Source: Paenibacillus melissococcoides (lineage in GTDB: Bacteria > Bacillota > Bacilli > Paenibacillales > Paenibacillaceae). Taken from it: DNA of 64,000 nucleotides. The DNA lies in NCBI GenBank assembly GCA_944800085.1, contig CALYLO010000001.1:1265001-1329000 (forward strand), in the 5' to 3' direction. The position numbers were made by a program, and so were the translations under genes. The notes beneath the pieces were generated by a model. That model saw only the letters and a program-made list of their open reading frames with translations, was not told the DNA's origin and made no database searches. Of the stretch, positions 53,918-62,786 are shown piece after piece (position 1 is the stretch's first letter; every line of letters starts with the position of its first letter).

Positions 53918-54098
53918 GAGCGGGAGAGACCGGGCTTCAAGTCCCGGCACCGAAGGAGCAAGCCGCCGAACCGCCGTTCGGCGAGGAATCTCTCAGGTAG
54001 AAGCACCGTCGTCCGACGCACCTCTGGAGAGAGCGTACAGCCGCCCAAGGGGAATACCGGCCTGCCGCGGGCAGCCGGGCAAACTCTCAGGCACCCGG
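53918..54098 (+). promoter_or_regulatory. tandem glycine riboswitch upstream of gcvH
   Basis: A second two-aptamer glycine riboswitch on the plus strand. Aptamer 1: GCGGGAGAGACC, ACCGAAGGAGCAAGCC, GGAATCTCTCAGGTA and CACCTCTGGAGAGAGC. Aptamer 2: GCCGCCCAAGGGGAATA and CAAACTCTCAGGCACCCGGGAC. Confidence 0.93.
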
Positions 54099-54138
54099 GA
54101 CAGAGAAGAGGCAAACGAGTCTTTGATCTGTCTTTTTT
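54099..54138 (+). terminator. leader terminator of the gcvH riboswitch
   Basis: GACAGA and TCTGTC with an inner AAGA/TCTT stem, followed by TTTTTT, between aptamer 2 and gcvH. Confidence 0.75.
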
Positions 54139-54180
54139 GCTGTGCCGGCGAATTGCGATAATAATGAGAGAGGAATGAGC

Positions 54181-54576
54181 GTGAACATGAGCGAAGTAAA
54201 AGAGAATCTGTTGTACAGCGAGGAGCATGAATGGGTCGCCGTCGTCGAAGGGCGGACCGTGCGCATCGGGATATCCGATCATGCGCAGGCGGAATTGGGA
54301 GATATCGTCTTCATCGAGTTCCCCGAGGTTGGAACCGCTTTATCGGCGGGCGACAGCATGGGGTCGATCGAGTCGGTCAAGACGGTATCGGAGCTGTACT
54401 GCCCGGTATCGGGAACGGTGACCAAGGTCAACACCGACCTGGAGGATAGCCCCGAGAAGGTGAACAGCGAACCGTATGAGGGCGGCTGGATTGCCGAGGT
54501 GGAACTGGAGGGCGATCCGGAGGAAGCGATGAAGCATCTGCTCACCGCAGAGGGATACCGGAAGCATATCGAGTAG
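54181..54576 (+). CDS. gcvH: glycine cleavage system H protein
   Basis: The lipoyl carrier that shuttles the aminomethyl group between P, T and L proteins. [20 protein letters not shown] and [20 protein letters not shown] open the fold; the lipoyl lysine is in [17 protein letters not shown]. Start taken at GTG 54181, seven bases after GAGAGG; ATG 54187 and ATG 54175 are alternatives with poorer spacing. It is unusual in standing apart from gcvT and diverging with its own riboswitch. Confidence 0.95.
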   Translation: MNMSEVKENLLYSEEHEWVAVVEGRTVRIGISDHAQAELGDIVFIEFPEVGTALSAGDSMGSIESVKTVSELYCPVSGTVTKVNTDLEDSPEKVNSEPYEGGWIAEVELEGDPEEAMKHLLTAEGYRKHIE

Positions 54577-54714
54577 GGAATGGTCTGCAATTCCGCCCGC
54601 GGTACGATGCGGATACATGAACATGAGAATAACGGAACATCTATGAATAAAGCGGCTCTCCTTCCTGCATACTAACGGTGTACATCAATATATGCGAAAT
54701 GGAGAGCTGCCGAA

Positions 54715-54885
54715 ATGAACAACCAAGAACAAAACCGCGACCAAGCGACGAAGGCGGAAGTGCAGACGACGAAGCTGAACAGAATACCGGATATCGAAGG
54801 ACGAGAAGCCGAGTTCGGAGCGGATCTGGAAGGCGCTCAGCAGGGGCAAGCCGCACGCGATGCGGATACGAAGCTGTCCGAGTAA
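54715..54885 (+). CDS. small hydrophilic protein of unknown function (56 aa)
   Basis: GGAGAG lies eight bases before the ATG. The product is polar and free of Cys and aromatic residues apart from Phe (NNQEQNRDQATKAEVQTTKL; DIEGREAEFGADLEGAQQGQ), like small spore-associated or stress proteins of Bacillales, some of which belong to the YfhD or SASP types; no firm match. A strong terminator follows. Confidence 0.5.
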   Translation: MNNQEQNRDQATKAEVQTTKLNRIPDIEGREAEFGADLEGAQQGQAARDADTKLSE

Positions 54886-54903
54886 TACGCGTCCATGCAC
54901 CGC

Positions 54904-54938
54904 AAGCCCCCCAGTTCCCGGAACTGGGGGGCTTCTTC
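54904..54938. terminator. bidirectional rho-independent terminator
   Basis: AAGCCCCCCAGTTC-CCG-GAACTGGGGGGCTT between the small gene and the convergent DUF2935 gene, with T-rich sequence on the plus side. Confidence 0.85.
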
Positions 54939-55761
54939 AGCCTTGAACCCGCGGCGTGGTCGGATCGCATCCCGGGGAAGGAACGGCGCCGGCCTGGGCC
55001 AATTTGATCAGGTAGTAGCATTCCTCCCGCGCCATATGATCCGGCATCAGCGGACTGATAATATCGAGCGTCTCCGCGTTTAACTCCATTTCCTCCAGCT
55101 CCAGCAGGAACTTCGTGAACAGCTTAATCTCCAGGTTCACATCGCGGTGGAACCGCTCCAGCGCCGGGAAGCGGCGGAGCTGGGTCCGCAAGTAGCCGAC
55201 CATTTCGACCGCCTTCTTGTAATAATCATCGAAATGCTTCTCGAATTCGCGGCTCTTCTCGATCAACCTCCTCTCCACCGCATCCAGATTGGACGCGATC
55301 GCCGAAGCATGGCCGGAAGCGTCCGACAGCCACACCAGATCATAATGAAGCGCCTCGAACAGCGGCACCGGCTTGCCGGCCCGGACAGCATCGAGAATAT
55401 AGACATACTCTTGCAGCTCATTGAGCATATGATTGAAAAAGGTAGGCGGAAGAAATACGGTAACTTGGCCGAGCAGCAATCGGCGCAGCAGATCAAGCTT
55501 GAAATTCTTCAATTCCATCGTCGCGGCATGCGCTTCGGCGGCGATGGCAAGGGCTTGGGACTCCGAGGAGGCCTGGCGGGCTTGATTCAGGAGCTCATCG
55601 AACCGCCGGATGAACTGATCCGCCTGACGAATATCCTTCGCTTCCCGCGGCGACAGGGCGTCCAGTATGAAGCGGGAATGATCTCCCAATATTTGCAGCC
55701 AGAAGCGGTGCTCGAACAAGAGCGAACCCGCCGGAGCCGCCTGGGGCTGATGACTATACAT
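54937..55761 (-). CDS. DUF2935 family protein (ferritin-like helical bundle, 274 aa)
   Basis: All-helical protein with a repeated layout: FEHRFWLQILGDHSRFI in the first half and LIEKSREFEKHFDDYY, ELNAETLDIISPLMPDHMAR, EECYYLIKL in the second. The H and E residues in such bundles suggest a metal site. DUF2935 occurs in spore-formers and has no established function. The ATG at 55761 has AAAGGAGA at good spacing; another ATG two codons upstream is too close to it. Confidence 0.8.
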   Translation of the reverse strand: MYSHQPQAAPAGSLLFEHRFWLQILGDHSRFILDALSPREAKDIRQADQFIRRFDELLNQARQASSESQALAIAAEAHAATMELKNFKLDLLRRLLLGQVTVFLPPTFFNHMLNELQEYVYILDAVRAGKPVPLFEALHYDLVWLSDASGHASAIASNLDAVERRLIEKSREFEKHFDDYYKKAVEMVGYLRTQLRRFPALERFHRDVNLEIKLFTKFLLELEEMELNAETLDIISPLMPDHMAREECYYLIKLAQAGAVPSPGCDPTTPRVQG

Positions 55762-55874
55762 GTACATTCTCCTTTGCAGATGATGGATGACGAGCCAAAA
55801 TCCGTTCTATTGTCATCGTATGTGGTACGGATTGTCTCGCATGCCATATCTCTGTGCAGCCGTCCCGACATGCA

Positions 55875-55903
55875 ACAACCGCTGCCCCGAAGGACAGCGG
55901 TTG
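55875..55903 (-). terminator. hairpin downstream of the SLH protease gene
   Basis: CAACCGCTGTCC-TTCG-GGGCAGCGGTTG on the minus strand, 25 bases after the stop codon; the following T content is low, so termination may be weak. Confidence 0.55.
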
Positions 55904-55927
55904 GGTCTTGGCCGCGTCAGGCCGATA

Positions 55928-58900
55928 TTACGAATTCGATTGCATATCGATCAGCACGCGGGCGAGGACCGCGGCCGCTTGGGCGCGGGTCGACGTTCCC
56001 TCTGGAGAGAACTTGTTGCCGCCCATGCCTTGAATATAGCCGCGGCTCACGGCGGCCGCGACAGCGGCACGGGCATCCGCTCCGATCTTCGCCTGGTCGG
56101 CGAAGCCGAGCGCCGGAGCGTCATCCGTGTTCAACTGCAGCGCCTGCACCAGCATGACGACCATTTTCTCGCGCGTCAGCGGGTCACGCGCTCCCGGCTC
56201 GGCAATCCGGTCTTTCCATGTCTTGCCGGAACCGGTAAGACGGTCAAGCAGCGAGGCGAACTCCGCTTGGGTGACCAGATCGTTCGGCTTGAACATATTC
56301 AAGCTGCCCTTGCCTTCGATTAACTGGTGAGCGGCTGCGACCTCGACCTTATCTTTGGACCAGTGGGTGTGAATATCATCGAACGTCTTGGACGATTCCT
56401 GCGCCGTATAGGATCCGAGCGACGCCGTAGTGAAGCGGACGCCGTCCTTATCCCAGCGAACGCCAGGAGCGTAGTACGTCCACGCCTCCTTCGCATCCTT
56501 GCCGTAGACGCCAACCTTGCGGGCATCCTTCACGGCGGAGGAGCTCCATTTCAGACCGACACGGATCGGCTTGGTGACCGTCTCCTTCTCGCCTTGAATG
56601 GTCAATCCCGGAGCGACCTGTCTCAGTGCGGACGCTTGCCCGCCTTCCGTCAGCGGCGCCAGCGCCAGGCGTACGGTCAGATCGCCATTTTTCCCGATAA
56701 AGTCAGCGAGCGACTCGGCAGGAATGAGCACTTCGAAATCTTTCCCGGACAGCAGCAGCGTTTTGCCGGAAGCGGTAAGCTGCTCCGCCAGCGTGCGGGT
56801 GATCCGGATATCCGTCAGATTGACGTCGTTCCAGGCGATATCCGCGATATCCAGCTTCACTTCAGCCGCTTCCTTGTCGCTTAGCTGCGAGCTAATAGCT
56901 GTCGAAGATACAAGCAGCAATCCCTGCTTCTTGCCGTCCTTCTCGGTTACCGTGAAGGTACCCGCCTTCAAGGTCTTCCCGGCAGGCTGCGACGGAGCGG
57001 AGGAGTAGGAGCTGCTGGAAGACGATCCGCCTGAGCTTGGGCCAGGTTCCGGTTTTGGTTCTGGCTTTGGTTCAGGTTCTGGGTCTGGCGGCTTCGGTGC
57101 GTCCAAGATCTCAATCCAGTCCGGCGCTCCGTATACAAGTTTTACGGGCTCAACGGTTTCCAGCTCCAAATCAAGCAGCCAGAATTTGTAGGCTCCTGGC
57201 TCCTTGCTGGAGAATACGACGGTGCCAAAAGTGCCATCTCCCGAATACGCCGCAGATGGCGGCATGCTGGTAGTCACCAGGAGGGTCTTCAAATTACCTT
57301 CTACTTTAAGATCCTTTGTAAAACTTAATTCGACATCCGGATGATTTTTTTGCAAATATGTTGCAAAGGTAACGCTCGGCTCGACGCGAACATCTGTTAA
57401 TGAAGCATCATAAACCAATGCATAGGATGCAGAGTATACTGCTTCAGTGACAGAGAAGCCGATATCTACCTTGAACTCTTCTCCGGTAAACGCTTGTTTT
57501 TTCTCTGTCTTCACATTGGCATAGACTGCATTCGGATCAAAGTCGAATGAAACCGTCCGGGACGGGGTCTCATATCCGTTCTTGACATAATCCCATGCAT
57601 AAATGTCAAATTCATTAAGTCCGTCCTTCAGATGCGGGATGTCGATGGTGAAGCTACCGTATGAATTAATGTTGACCTTATATTCTTCATTTGTATCCTT
57701 GTCGACGGCCTTCATCTCAATGAGATCCTGAATCGGAGAATTCACATATTCCAAAATTGTGTCGTAGACAGTCCCTGTAATTTTTCCTTTGCGTTCCTGC
57801 GGGTTATCAACCCGAATCACCGGCTCATCAATCTTGACTTGAGGAGGCGTACTGTCGATTAGGAAAAGAGTGCGTAGATCATCCAAACGTTTGCCGTTAA
57901 CAACAGGAACCATAGAATATAAACCGTCTTTCGGAGTGACAGAATTGTCCCCAACCAGACTTCCGTCCCAATCGACAGGCAAAATGCCAGGGTTTTGTTC
58001 GGCTGTAGTTACGTGCGCATCCCCGATTTCTTTGCCATTCAAATCCAGGACAGTTAATTTGAAATCTGTGATTTTCTTGTTGACCTGGATGCTTACCTTT
58101 GTCGTATTATGCTCAGGATGCCCGTTCGGCGCCAAGATGTTGGGACTGACCTCAATCTCCCCAATAGCAGGCACTTCAAATTGTTTGCCGACATACACGC
58201 TCACAGGAAGCCTGATCTCATGGCCGCCATCGCCTGTCAGAACGACATGCCCTTCGTAATTCCCATTGGCGTTCGGCGGTATTTGCAAGGTGACATCGAA
58301 CGTTTGTCCTGGGCTTACTGTTTCCTCACTCGACGTTAAGGTTCCGCCATCAGCAGGCCAATCGATGGAGACCGAATATTGCTGACTCGTATTGGAGATG
58401 CCCTTCAGCAGCACCGTTTTCTTAAACGTATTATCCGGAGAAACTGCTCCGAATGAGAGGCTGCCCGTTTCATATTCGAACGGTGCCCCCGGTTTATCTT
58501 TTACCGCGACGTTCGCGGTCTCTTGCACCAAGGCGATCGCCGGAGCCTCGACGCTGCGCTTCAGGTCAATCCGTCCAGCTCCTTGTTCGGTCAATTTATA
58601 CCGTTCCCCCGTACGATCCTTGAGATCTACTGCATTATTCATCATCAGCGCTTTGATTTCATCCGGGGTTAGATCAAGGTTATTCTTGCGGGAATACTCC
58701 ACGAGCAATGCGGCAGCTCCCGCGATATGCGGCGAGGCCATGCTCGTGCCTTGCGAGCTTCCGTACGCGTTCTCGTAATTGCCGTCCCAGGCCGGAACGG
58801 ATGAAGTAATCCCGACGCCCGGCGCGGCAATGTCCGGCTTAATCGTATAGTCCGGCAGCGCAGGACCGCGGGCACTGAAGGAGCCGAGCATATCTTGCTC

Positions 58901-60478
58901 CTCGACATCGGTGCGGACAAGCTTCTTCACGGAGCCGGAAGTAATATAATTTTTCAGGATAAGTCCGTCGGCTTGCGAAATGGTATAAGTAGGAACGAAT
59001 TCATCGACTTCCCCTTCGCCAAGGGTGGCGGCCAGTTCGCCAGCCTCATTGTTGAAAATGATGAGTGCGTCGGCTCCGGCCTTTTTGGCGTTTCTCGATT
59101 TGTCGCCGAAGCTGATCTCGCCGCGAGAGACAACCACGAGTTTCCCTTTGACGGCTTTGTTTTTATAATCATCAGGATTTCCGAATCCGGCAAAGACCGC
59201 ATCAAGCGGTTTATCTATGTCCAGTACGGGAGATGAAGTAGCTAGCTGCGAGAAAAACTTTTTGTCCAGGCCTTCAGCTTCAAACACCGGAGTCAGGACA
59301 GGAGGATAAGAGGCAGCAACGGAAATGGCTGCATGGGCTCCTCCCGGACTTCCCAGCGTGAGCGGCTTCGGTCCCGCATTGCCGGCAGCGACGGCCACGA
59401 CGACACCGGCCTTGGTCGCATTGTCCAGTGCAACCGAATGCGCGGTGTACTGGAAGTTGTAATCGGCGCCGAGCGACAGATTGATAACATCTACTTTATC
59501 TTCATAGACGGCGCGCTCGATGCCGCGCACAATATTCTCCGACGATCCACTGCCATATGGCCCGAGAACGCGATAAGCATACAGATCTGCCTCTGGAGCG
59601 ACGCCGCGTACTCTGCCGCTGTCGCCGGGATTATCATAATTTCCTCTGCCGGCTATCGTTCCCGCGACATGGGTGCCGTGGGTCGTATGATACTCTTTTC
59701 CATCGATTATTGGCTTCGAATCATCAGGTCTTGTCTCCATTGGATCATCGTTATTATCGACGAAATTATAGCCGCCCTTATAGGCGCCTTTTAGACTTGG
59801 ATGGTTGTAATCGACACCGGTGTCAAGCACCCCGACTTTGATGCCTTTTCCCTCTAAGCCGAGATCCTCCCACAAGTGCTTTGCTCCAATATGGGGCGCG
59901 CTTTTATGCATATAGGTGCTGTCGCCATGAACGCTTGGTTCGTTCGGAATCGCTTGGATGTCCACGTTCGGGAAAACAGCTTTTACGCCAGGAATCGTCA
60001 ACAAATCATCGACTTTATTGGCTGGGATACTGACCGAAAATCCATTGAAAACATTGCTGAACTCGTAACGGATTGAGGCTTGCAGTTGATTAAGCGCGGT
60101 GCGGAATTGTTTATGCTCTTGCCGGATATCGCTTTCGGCGCCGTTGGCGAAAAAGGAGTATGTATTCGCGGCCTGAGCTTCTGTTACTTTCAACGGTTCG
60201 TTTTGCAGTTCTACAATTACGGTTATTATGTCGCTGCTGTCAGAAGGCGGTACAAAGTTTTGCGGTGTGATGCCAGATAAGTTCTGTTCGGAGATGCGGG
60301 GGAGTTGCAGCTTGGTTGCGAGCTGATCCTTGATTTGGCTCTGGAGTTGCTGCTTCGTCTCGGATGCGGACCAGTCCATTTTTTCGGTCGCGCCCGATAC
60401 TCCCGGGAAGAGCATGCCGGCAAGCAGCAAGGCGCTAAGGACCAAAGACATGAGTTTGCGGAATGAATGCAGTCTCAA
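55928..60478 (-). CDS. SLH-anchored subtilisin-family serine protease with PA and cohesin-like domains (1516 aa)
   Basis: Signal peptide (LVLSALLLAGMLFPGVSG), an I9-type propeptide (VIVELQNEPLKVTEAQAANT), then an S8 domain with the triad in VGVLDTGVDYNHPSL (Asp, near 220), THGTHVAGTIAGRG (His, near 270) and GTSMASPHIAGAAALL (Ser, near 575). A PA insert (GKLVVVSRGEISFGDKSRNA) sits between His and Ser. Then come Fn3-like regions, a cohesin-like module (FTGEEFKVDIGFSVTEAVYS), a PEP-rich linker with a Ser run, and SLH repeats to the end. TTG start six bases after AAAGGAGG. Lactocepin/Vpr-like, wall-bound. No dockerin partner is seen here. Confidence 0.9.
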   Translation of the reverse strand: MRLHSFRKLMSLVLSALLLAGMLFPGVSGATEKMDWSASETKQQLQSQIKDQLATKLQLPRISEQNLSGITPQNFVPPSDSSDIITVIVELQNEPLKVTEAQAANTYSFFANGAESDIRQEHKQFRTALNQLQASIRYEFSNVFNGFSVSIPANKVDDLLTIPGVKAVFPNVDIQAIPNEPSVHGDSTYMHKSAPHIGAKHLWEDLGLEGKGIKVGVLDTGVDYNHPSLKGAYKGGYNFVDNNDDPMETRPDDSKPIIDGKEYHTTHGTHVAGTIAGRGNYDNPGDSGRVRGVAPEADLYAYRVLGPYGSGSSENIVRGIERAVYEDKVDVINLSLGADYNFQYTAHSVALDNATKAGVVVAVAAGNAGPKPLTLGSPGGAHAAISVAASYPPVLTPVFEAEGLDKKFFSQLATSSPVLDIDKPLDAVFAGFGNPDDYKNKAVKGKLVVVSRGEISFGDKSRNAKKAGADALIIFNNEAGELAATLGEGEVDEFVPTYTISQADGLILKNYITSGSVKKLVRTDVEEQDMLGSFSARGPALPDYTIKPDIAAPGVGITSSVPAWDGNYENAYGSSQGTSMASPHIAGAAALLVEYSRKNNLDLTPDEIKALMMNNAVDLKDRTGERYKLTEQGAGRIDLKRSVEAPAIALVQETANVAVKDKPGAPFEYETGSLSFGAVSPDNTFKKTVLLKGISNTSQQYSVSIDWPADGGTLTSSEETVSPGQTFDVTLQIPPNANGNYEGHVVLTGDGGHEIRLPVSVYVGKQFEVPAIGEIEVSPNILAPNGHPEHNTTKVSIQVNKKITDFKLTVLDLNGKEIGDAHVTTAEQNPGILPVDWDGSLVGDNSVTPKDGLYSMVPVVNGKRLDDLRTLFLIDSTPPQVKIDEPVIRVDNPQERKGKITGTVYDTILEYVNSPIQDLIEMKAVDKDTNEEYKVNINSYGSFTIDIPHLKDGLNEFDIYAWDYVKNGYETPSRTVSFDFDPNAVYANVKTEKKQAFTGEEFKVDIGFSVTEAVYSASYALVYDASLTDVRVEPSVTFATYLQKNHPDVELSFTKDLKVEGNLKTLLVTTSMPPSAAYSGDGTFGTVVFSSKEPGAYKFWLLDLELETVEPVKLVYGAPDWIEILDAPKPPDPEPEPKPEPKPEPGPSSGGSSSSSSYSSAPSQPAGKTLKAGTFTVTEKDGKKQGLLLVSSTAISSQLSDKEAAEVKLDIADIAWNDVNLTDIRITRTLAEQLTASGKTLLLSGKDFEVLIPAESLADFIGKNGDLTVRLALAPLTEGGQASALRQVAPGLTIQGEKETVTKPIRVGLKWSSSAVKDARKVGVYGKDAKEAWTYYAPGVRWDKDGVRFTTASLGSYTAQESSKTFDDIHTHWSKDKVEVAAAHQLIEGKGSLNMFKPNDLVTQAEFASLLDRLTGSGKTWKDRIAEPGARDPLTREKMVVMLVQALQLNTDDAPALGFADQAKIGADARAAVAAAVSRGYIQGMGGNKFSPEGTSTRAQAAAVLARVLIDMQSNS

Positions 60479-60865
60479 ACGTAAGCCTCCTTTACTAGTT
60501 TACTGTCCGGTTGAACCTTGATGAAGGAAAAAATGCGGCCTCAGCCTCCTTTCTTGCGGCAGGTATTAAAAAGCGGCGTCTGTCTATGATGTCGATCACA
60601 TAATTCAAGTTTACATATATTTCATATTCAGGGTAAGGGTACTATTAACTATATTCCAATTCTATTCCCTGACGGATAATGTTGAAAGATTACTAATTTT
60701 GTAAAATCAATAGAACACGTTCGCAGAGAGGGTGGGTCGTTAGACCTATTTCAGGAATCAAGTAGAGCGTGAGAGGAGAAAAAATAAAGCATTTACCCAG
60801 TTCTGAAGCGGCTTCTATTACGAACGCCGGTAAATTAGCTTCATAAAAGAAGCGTCCTGGCAACA
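60479..60865. other. upstream region of the protease gene and edge of the MBL relic
   Basis: The minus strand holds a leader of about 150 bases with a second, unused AAAGGAGG near 60540 and AT-rich sequence around 60610-60680 that probably contains the protease promoter, though no clean boxes were found. From about 60690 the plus strand shows no start for the MBL relic. Confidence 0.4.
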
Positions 60866-61409
60866 GGATGGGCTTGACGCCCCGCTTGGGCGAATCATAC
60901 ACAGCATTCATCGGAGAGAGGGATTATGAATGGCTTGGCAGGACAGAGGCGATCCAGCTTGGAGACCGGGTCCAACCGCTGCCCGATGATGGCCGCGTTC
61001 CGCATCTGCCGGATTGGCGGGTGATTCCGACGCCGGGGCATACTCCCGGTCATGTTTCCTTATACCGGGAATCGGATCGGACGTTGATTGCGGGGGATGC
61101 CTTCATCACCGTGAAGCAGGAATCGGCTCTCCATGTGATAGGGCAAGCCAAAGAAATCCATGGCCCGCCGGCCTACTTCACTCCCGATTGGGATGAGGCG
61201 TGGCGCTCGGTGAAGCGGCTGAAGAGCTGCGGCCGCAGCTGGCCGTGACCGGTCATGGCTTGCCGATGGAAGGGGAGGAGCTGACGGTTCAATTGCAGCG
61301 GCTGGCCCGGGAATTCGACAAGCTGGCTATCCCGGCGCAAGGGCGCTATGTTCCATCGGGGAATCGAACCGGCGCGCATGAGAAAAAGGGCGATTCGGCA
61401 AGCCGTTAG
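60866..61409 (+). pseudogene. MBL-fold metallo-hydrolase, 5' truncated and frameshifted
   Basis: YTAFIGERDYEWLGRTEAIQ, the IPTPGHTPGHVSLY metal-His strand, LIAGDAFITVKQESAL (metal Asp) and YFTPDWDEAWRSVKRLK are the C-terminal two thirds of a beta-lactamase-fold hydrolase. The HxHxDH motif and everything before it are missing. One base is lost near 61228 (AGAGC-TGCGG), after which the next frame gives LRPQLAVTGHGLPMEGEELT, holding the last His. Dead on two counts. Confidence 0.8.
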
Positions 61410-61430
61410 CGGCCTGCCGGATCGCCCTTC
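61385..61430. terminator. bidirectional terminator between the MBL relic and the aldo/keto reductase
   Basis: AAGGGCGATTCGGCA and TGCCGGATCGCCCTT with an inner GCCG/CGGC stem; T-rich on the plus side. Confidence 0.75.
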
Positions 61431-61444
61431 TTATGTGTGTTATA

Positions 61445-62416
61445 TTACGGCAGCGCTCGGCCTCTTGAGCTGACGTAGAGGGAATACCATTCTTCCCGCG
61501 TCAGGGTGATGTTCGCCGCTTCGCCGCATGCGCGGATTCGCTCCGGATTGGCCGTGCCGATTACCGGCTGAATTCCGGCCGGGTGGCGCATCAGCCAGGC
61601 GAGGATAATCGCTTCCCGCGTTGTGCCCTTCTCATGGGCCATCGCCTGCACGAGCTCGGCCGTCTCGCGGATCGAAGCCGGCTGATCGGAGTGATCCCGG
61701 CCCGAGAAGACCCCTTGCGCGAGCGGTCCCCAAGCTTGAATTTGAATATTTTCCAGACGGCAGTACTCCAGTGTGCCTTCCGGGAATATATCTTCTTTGG
61801 CAGCATCTTGGTTCACGTGAACGCCTTGATCGAGCCAGCCGATTTTGGCCAGACTCATCTCCAGCTGATTGACGATGAATGGCTCCTTGCTGTATGCCTG
61901 GAGCAGCCGTATCTGGCCGGCGCTCATGTTCGAGACGCCGAAGGCCCGCACTTTCCCCGCAGACTTCAATGCCGCTATCGCTTCCGCGACCTCTTCCGGC
62001 TCCATCAACGGATCGGGACGGTGGAAGAGCAAGATGTCGAGATATTCGACGCCGAGCCGCTTCAAGCTACCGTCGACGCTGCGCAAAATATGCTCCTTCG
62101 AAAAATCATAGCGTCCAGGAATGCCATTTTCCGCAAAGCGAATACCGCACTTGGATTGCAGCACGATGCGTTCTCTCAATTCCGGCCGTTCCTTCAGCAC
62201 CTGCCCGAAGACTTGTTCCGCCTTGCCTCTTGTATAAATGTCGGCATGGTCGAACATATTGATGCCCGCCGCGAGGGCGGCATCCACCGCAGCGTGCGCC
62301 GCTGCGAGATGCTGGTCCGTTATCGGCTCGTCATTCCAGCCCCCTCCCAGCCCCATGCATCCGAGCACAAGCCGGCTGGCCGCGAGTCCGCGCCGTTGAA
62401 TCGGGATCTTATTCAT
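61445..62416 (-). CDS. aldo/keto reductase (323 aa)
   Basis: NADPH-dependent oxidoreductase with a TIM barrel. The catalytic tetrad is present: Asp and Tyr in NMFDHADIYTRGKAE, Lys in VLQSKCGIRF and His in ILLFHRPDPLMEP. The cofactor region GPLAQGVFSG and GTANPERI is typical. It resembles the YdhF/YcsN-type aldo/keto reductases; substrate unknown. GGAG lies about ten bases before the ATG. Confidence 0.9.
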   Translation of the reverse strand: MNKIPIQRRGLAASRLVLGCMGLGGGWNDEPITDQHLAAAHAAVDAALAAGINMFDHADIYTRGKAEQVFGQVLKERPELRERIVLQSKCGIRFAENGIPGRYDFSKEHILRSVDGSLKRLGVEYLDILLFHRPDPLMEPEEVAEAIAALKSAGKVRAFGVSNMSAGQIRLLQAYSKEPFIVNQLEMSLAKIGWLDQGVHVNQDAAKEDIFPEGTLEYCRLENIQIQAWGPLAQGVFSGRDHSDQPASIRETAELVQAMAHEKGTTREAIILAWLMRHPAGIQPVIGTANPERIRACGEAANITLTREEWYSLYVSSRGRALP

Positions 62417-62786
62417 GTTGAATCACTCCAGTGGATGTAGAATGCGAAGCTTGTCTCGTCCAGTGTACTATAGGTGCAGGTGTATATCCAGATGCGCAGG
62501 GGGAGGAAGCGGAGATCCGTTCTTTGCCGGACGGTCCGGCGAGCCGTGTCCAGAAGGAAAAGGGAAGGCCGCAGCCGAATATACCAGAAGGCGCCGAAAA
62601 AAAAGCTTCATGGACAAGTCCAGCGGTATGATGTCAAGTCCCTGATTGATGAGAATTGGAAAATTTCCTTGGCGTGCAGCAGGATCAATCCCAAAAAAGG
62701 CATCACCAAACTAGACCCAGTCGAAAATTAAGTAAAATACCATAATTTAACTGGGAATTAGAGAAGAAAATTCATGAGCCAAGGCA
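62417..62786. other. gene-free region between the aldo/keto reductase and IS110
   Basis: Frames in this stretch (for example one reading QGEEAEIRSLPDGPASRVQK) lack ribosome sites and known motifs. The last 70 bases before the transposase stop are AT-rich and probably include the right end of the IS110 element; IS110 ends have little inverted repeat and I could not fix the boundary. Confidence 0.35.

Noticed and set aside
62431..62731. Three overlapping plus-strand frames before IS110
   Set aside because: No ribosome site, no motifs; Lys/Arg-rich composition typical of chance frames.
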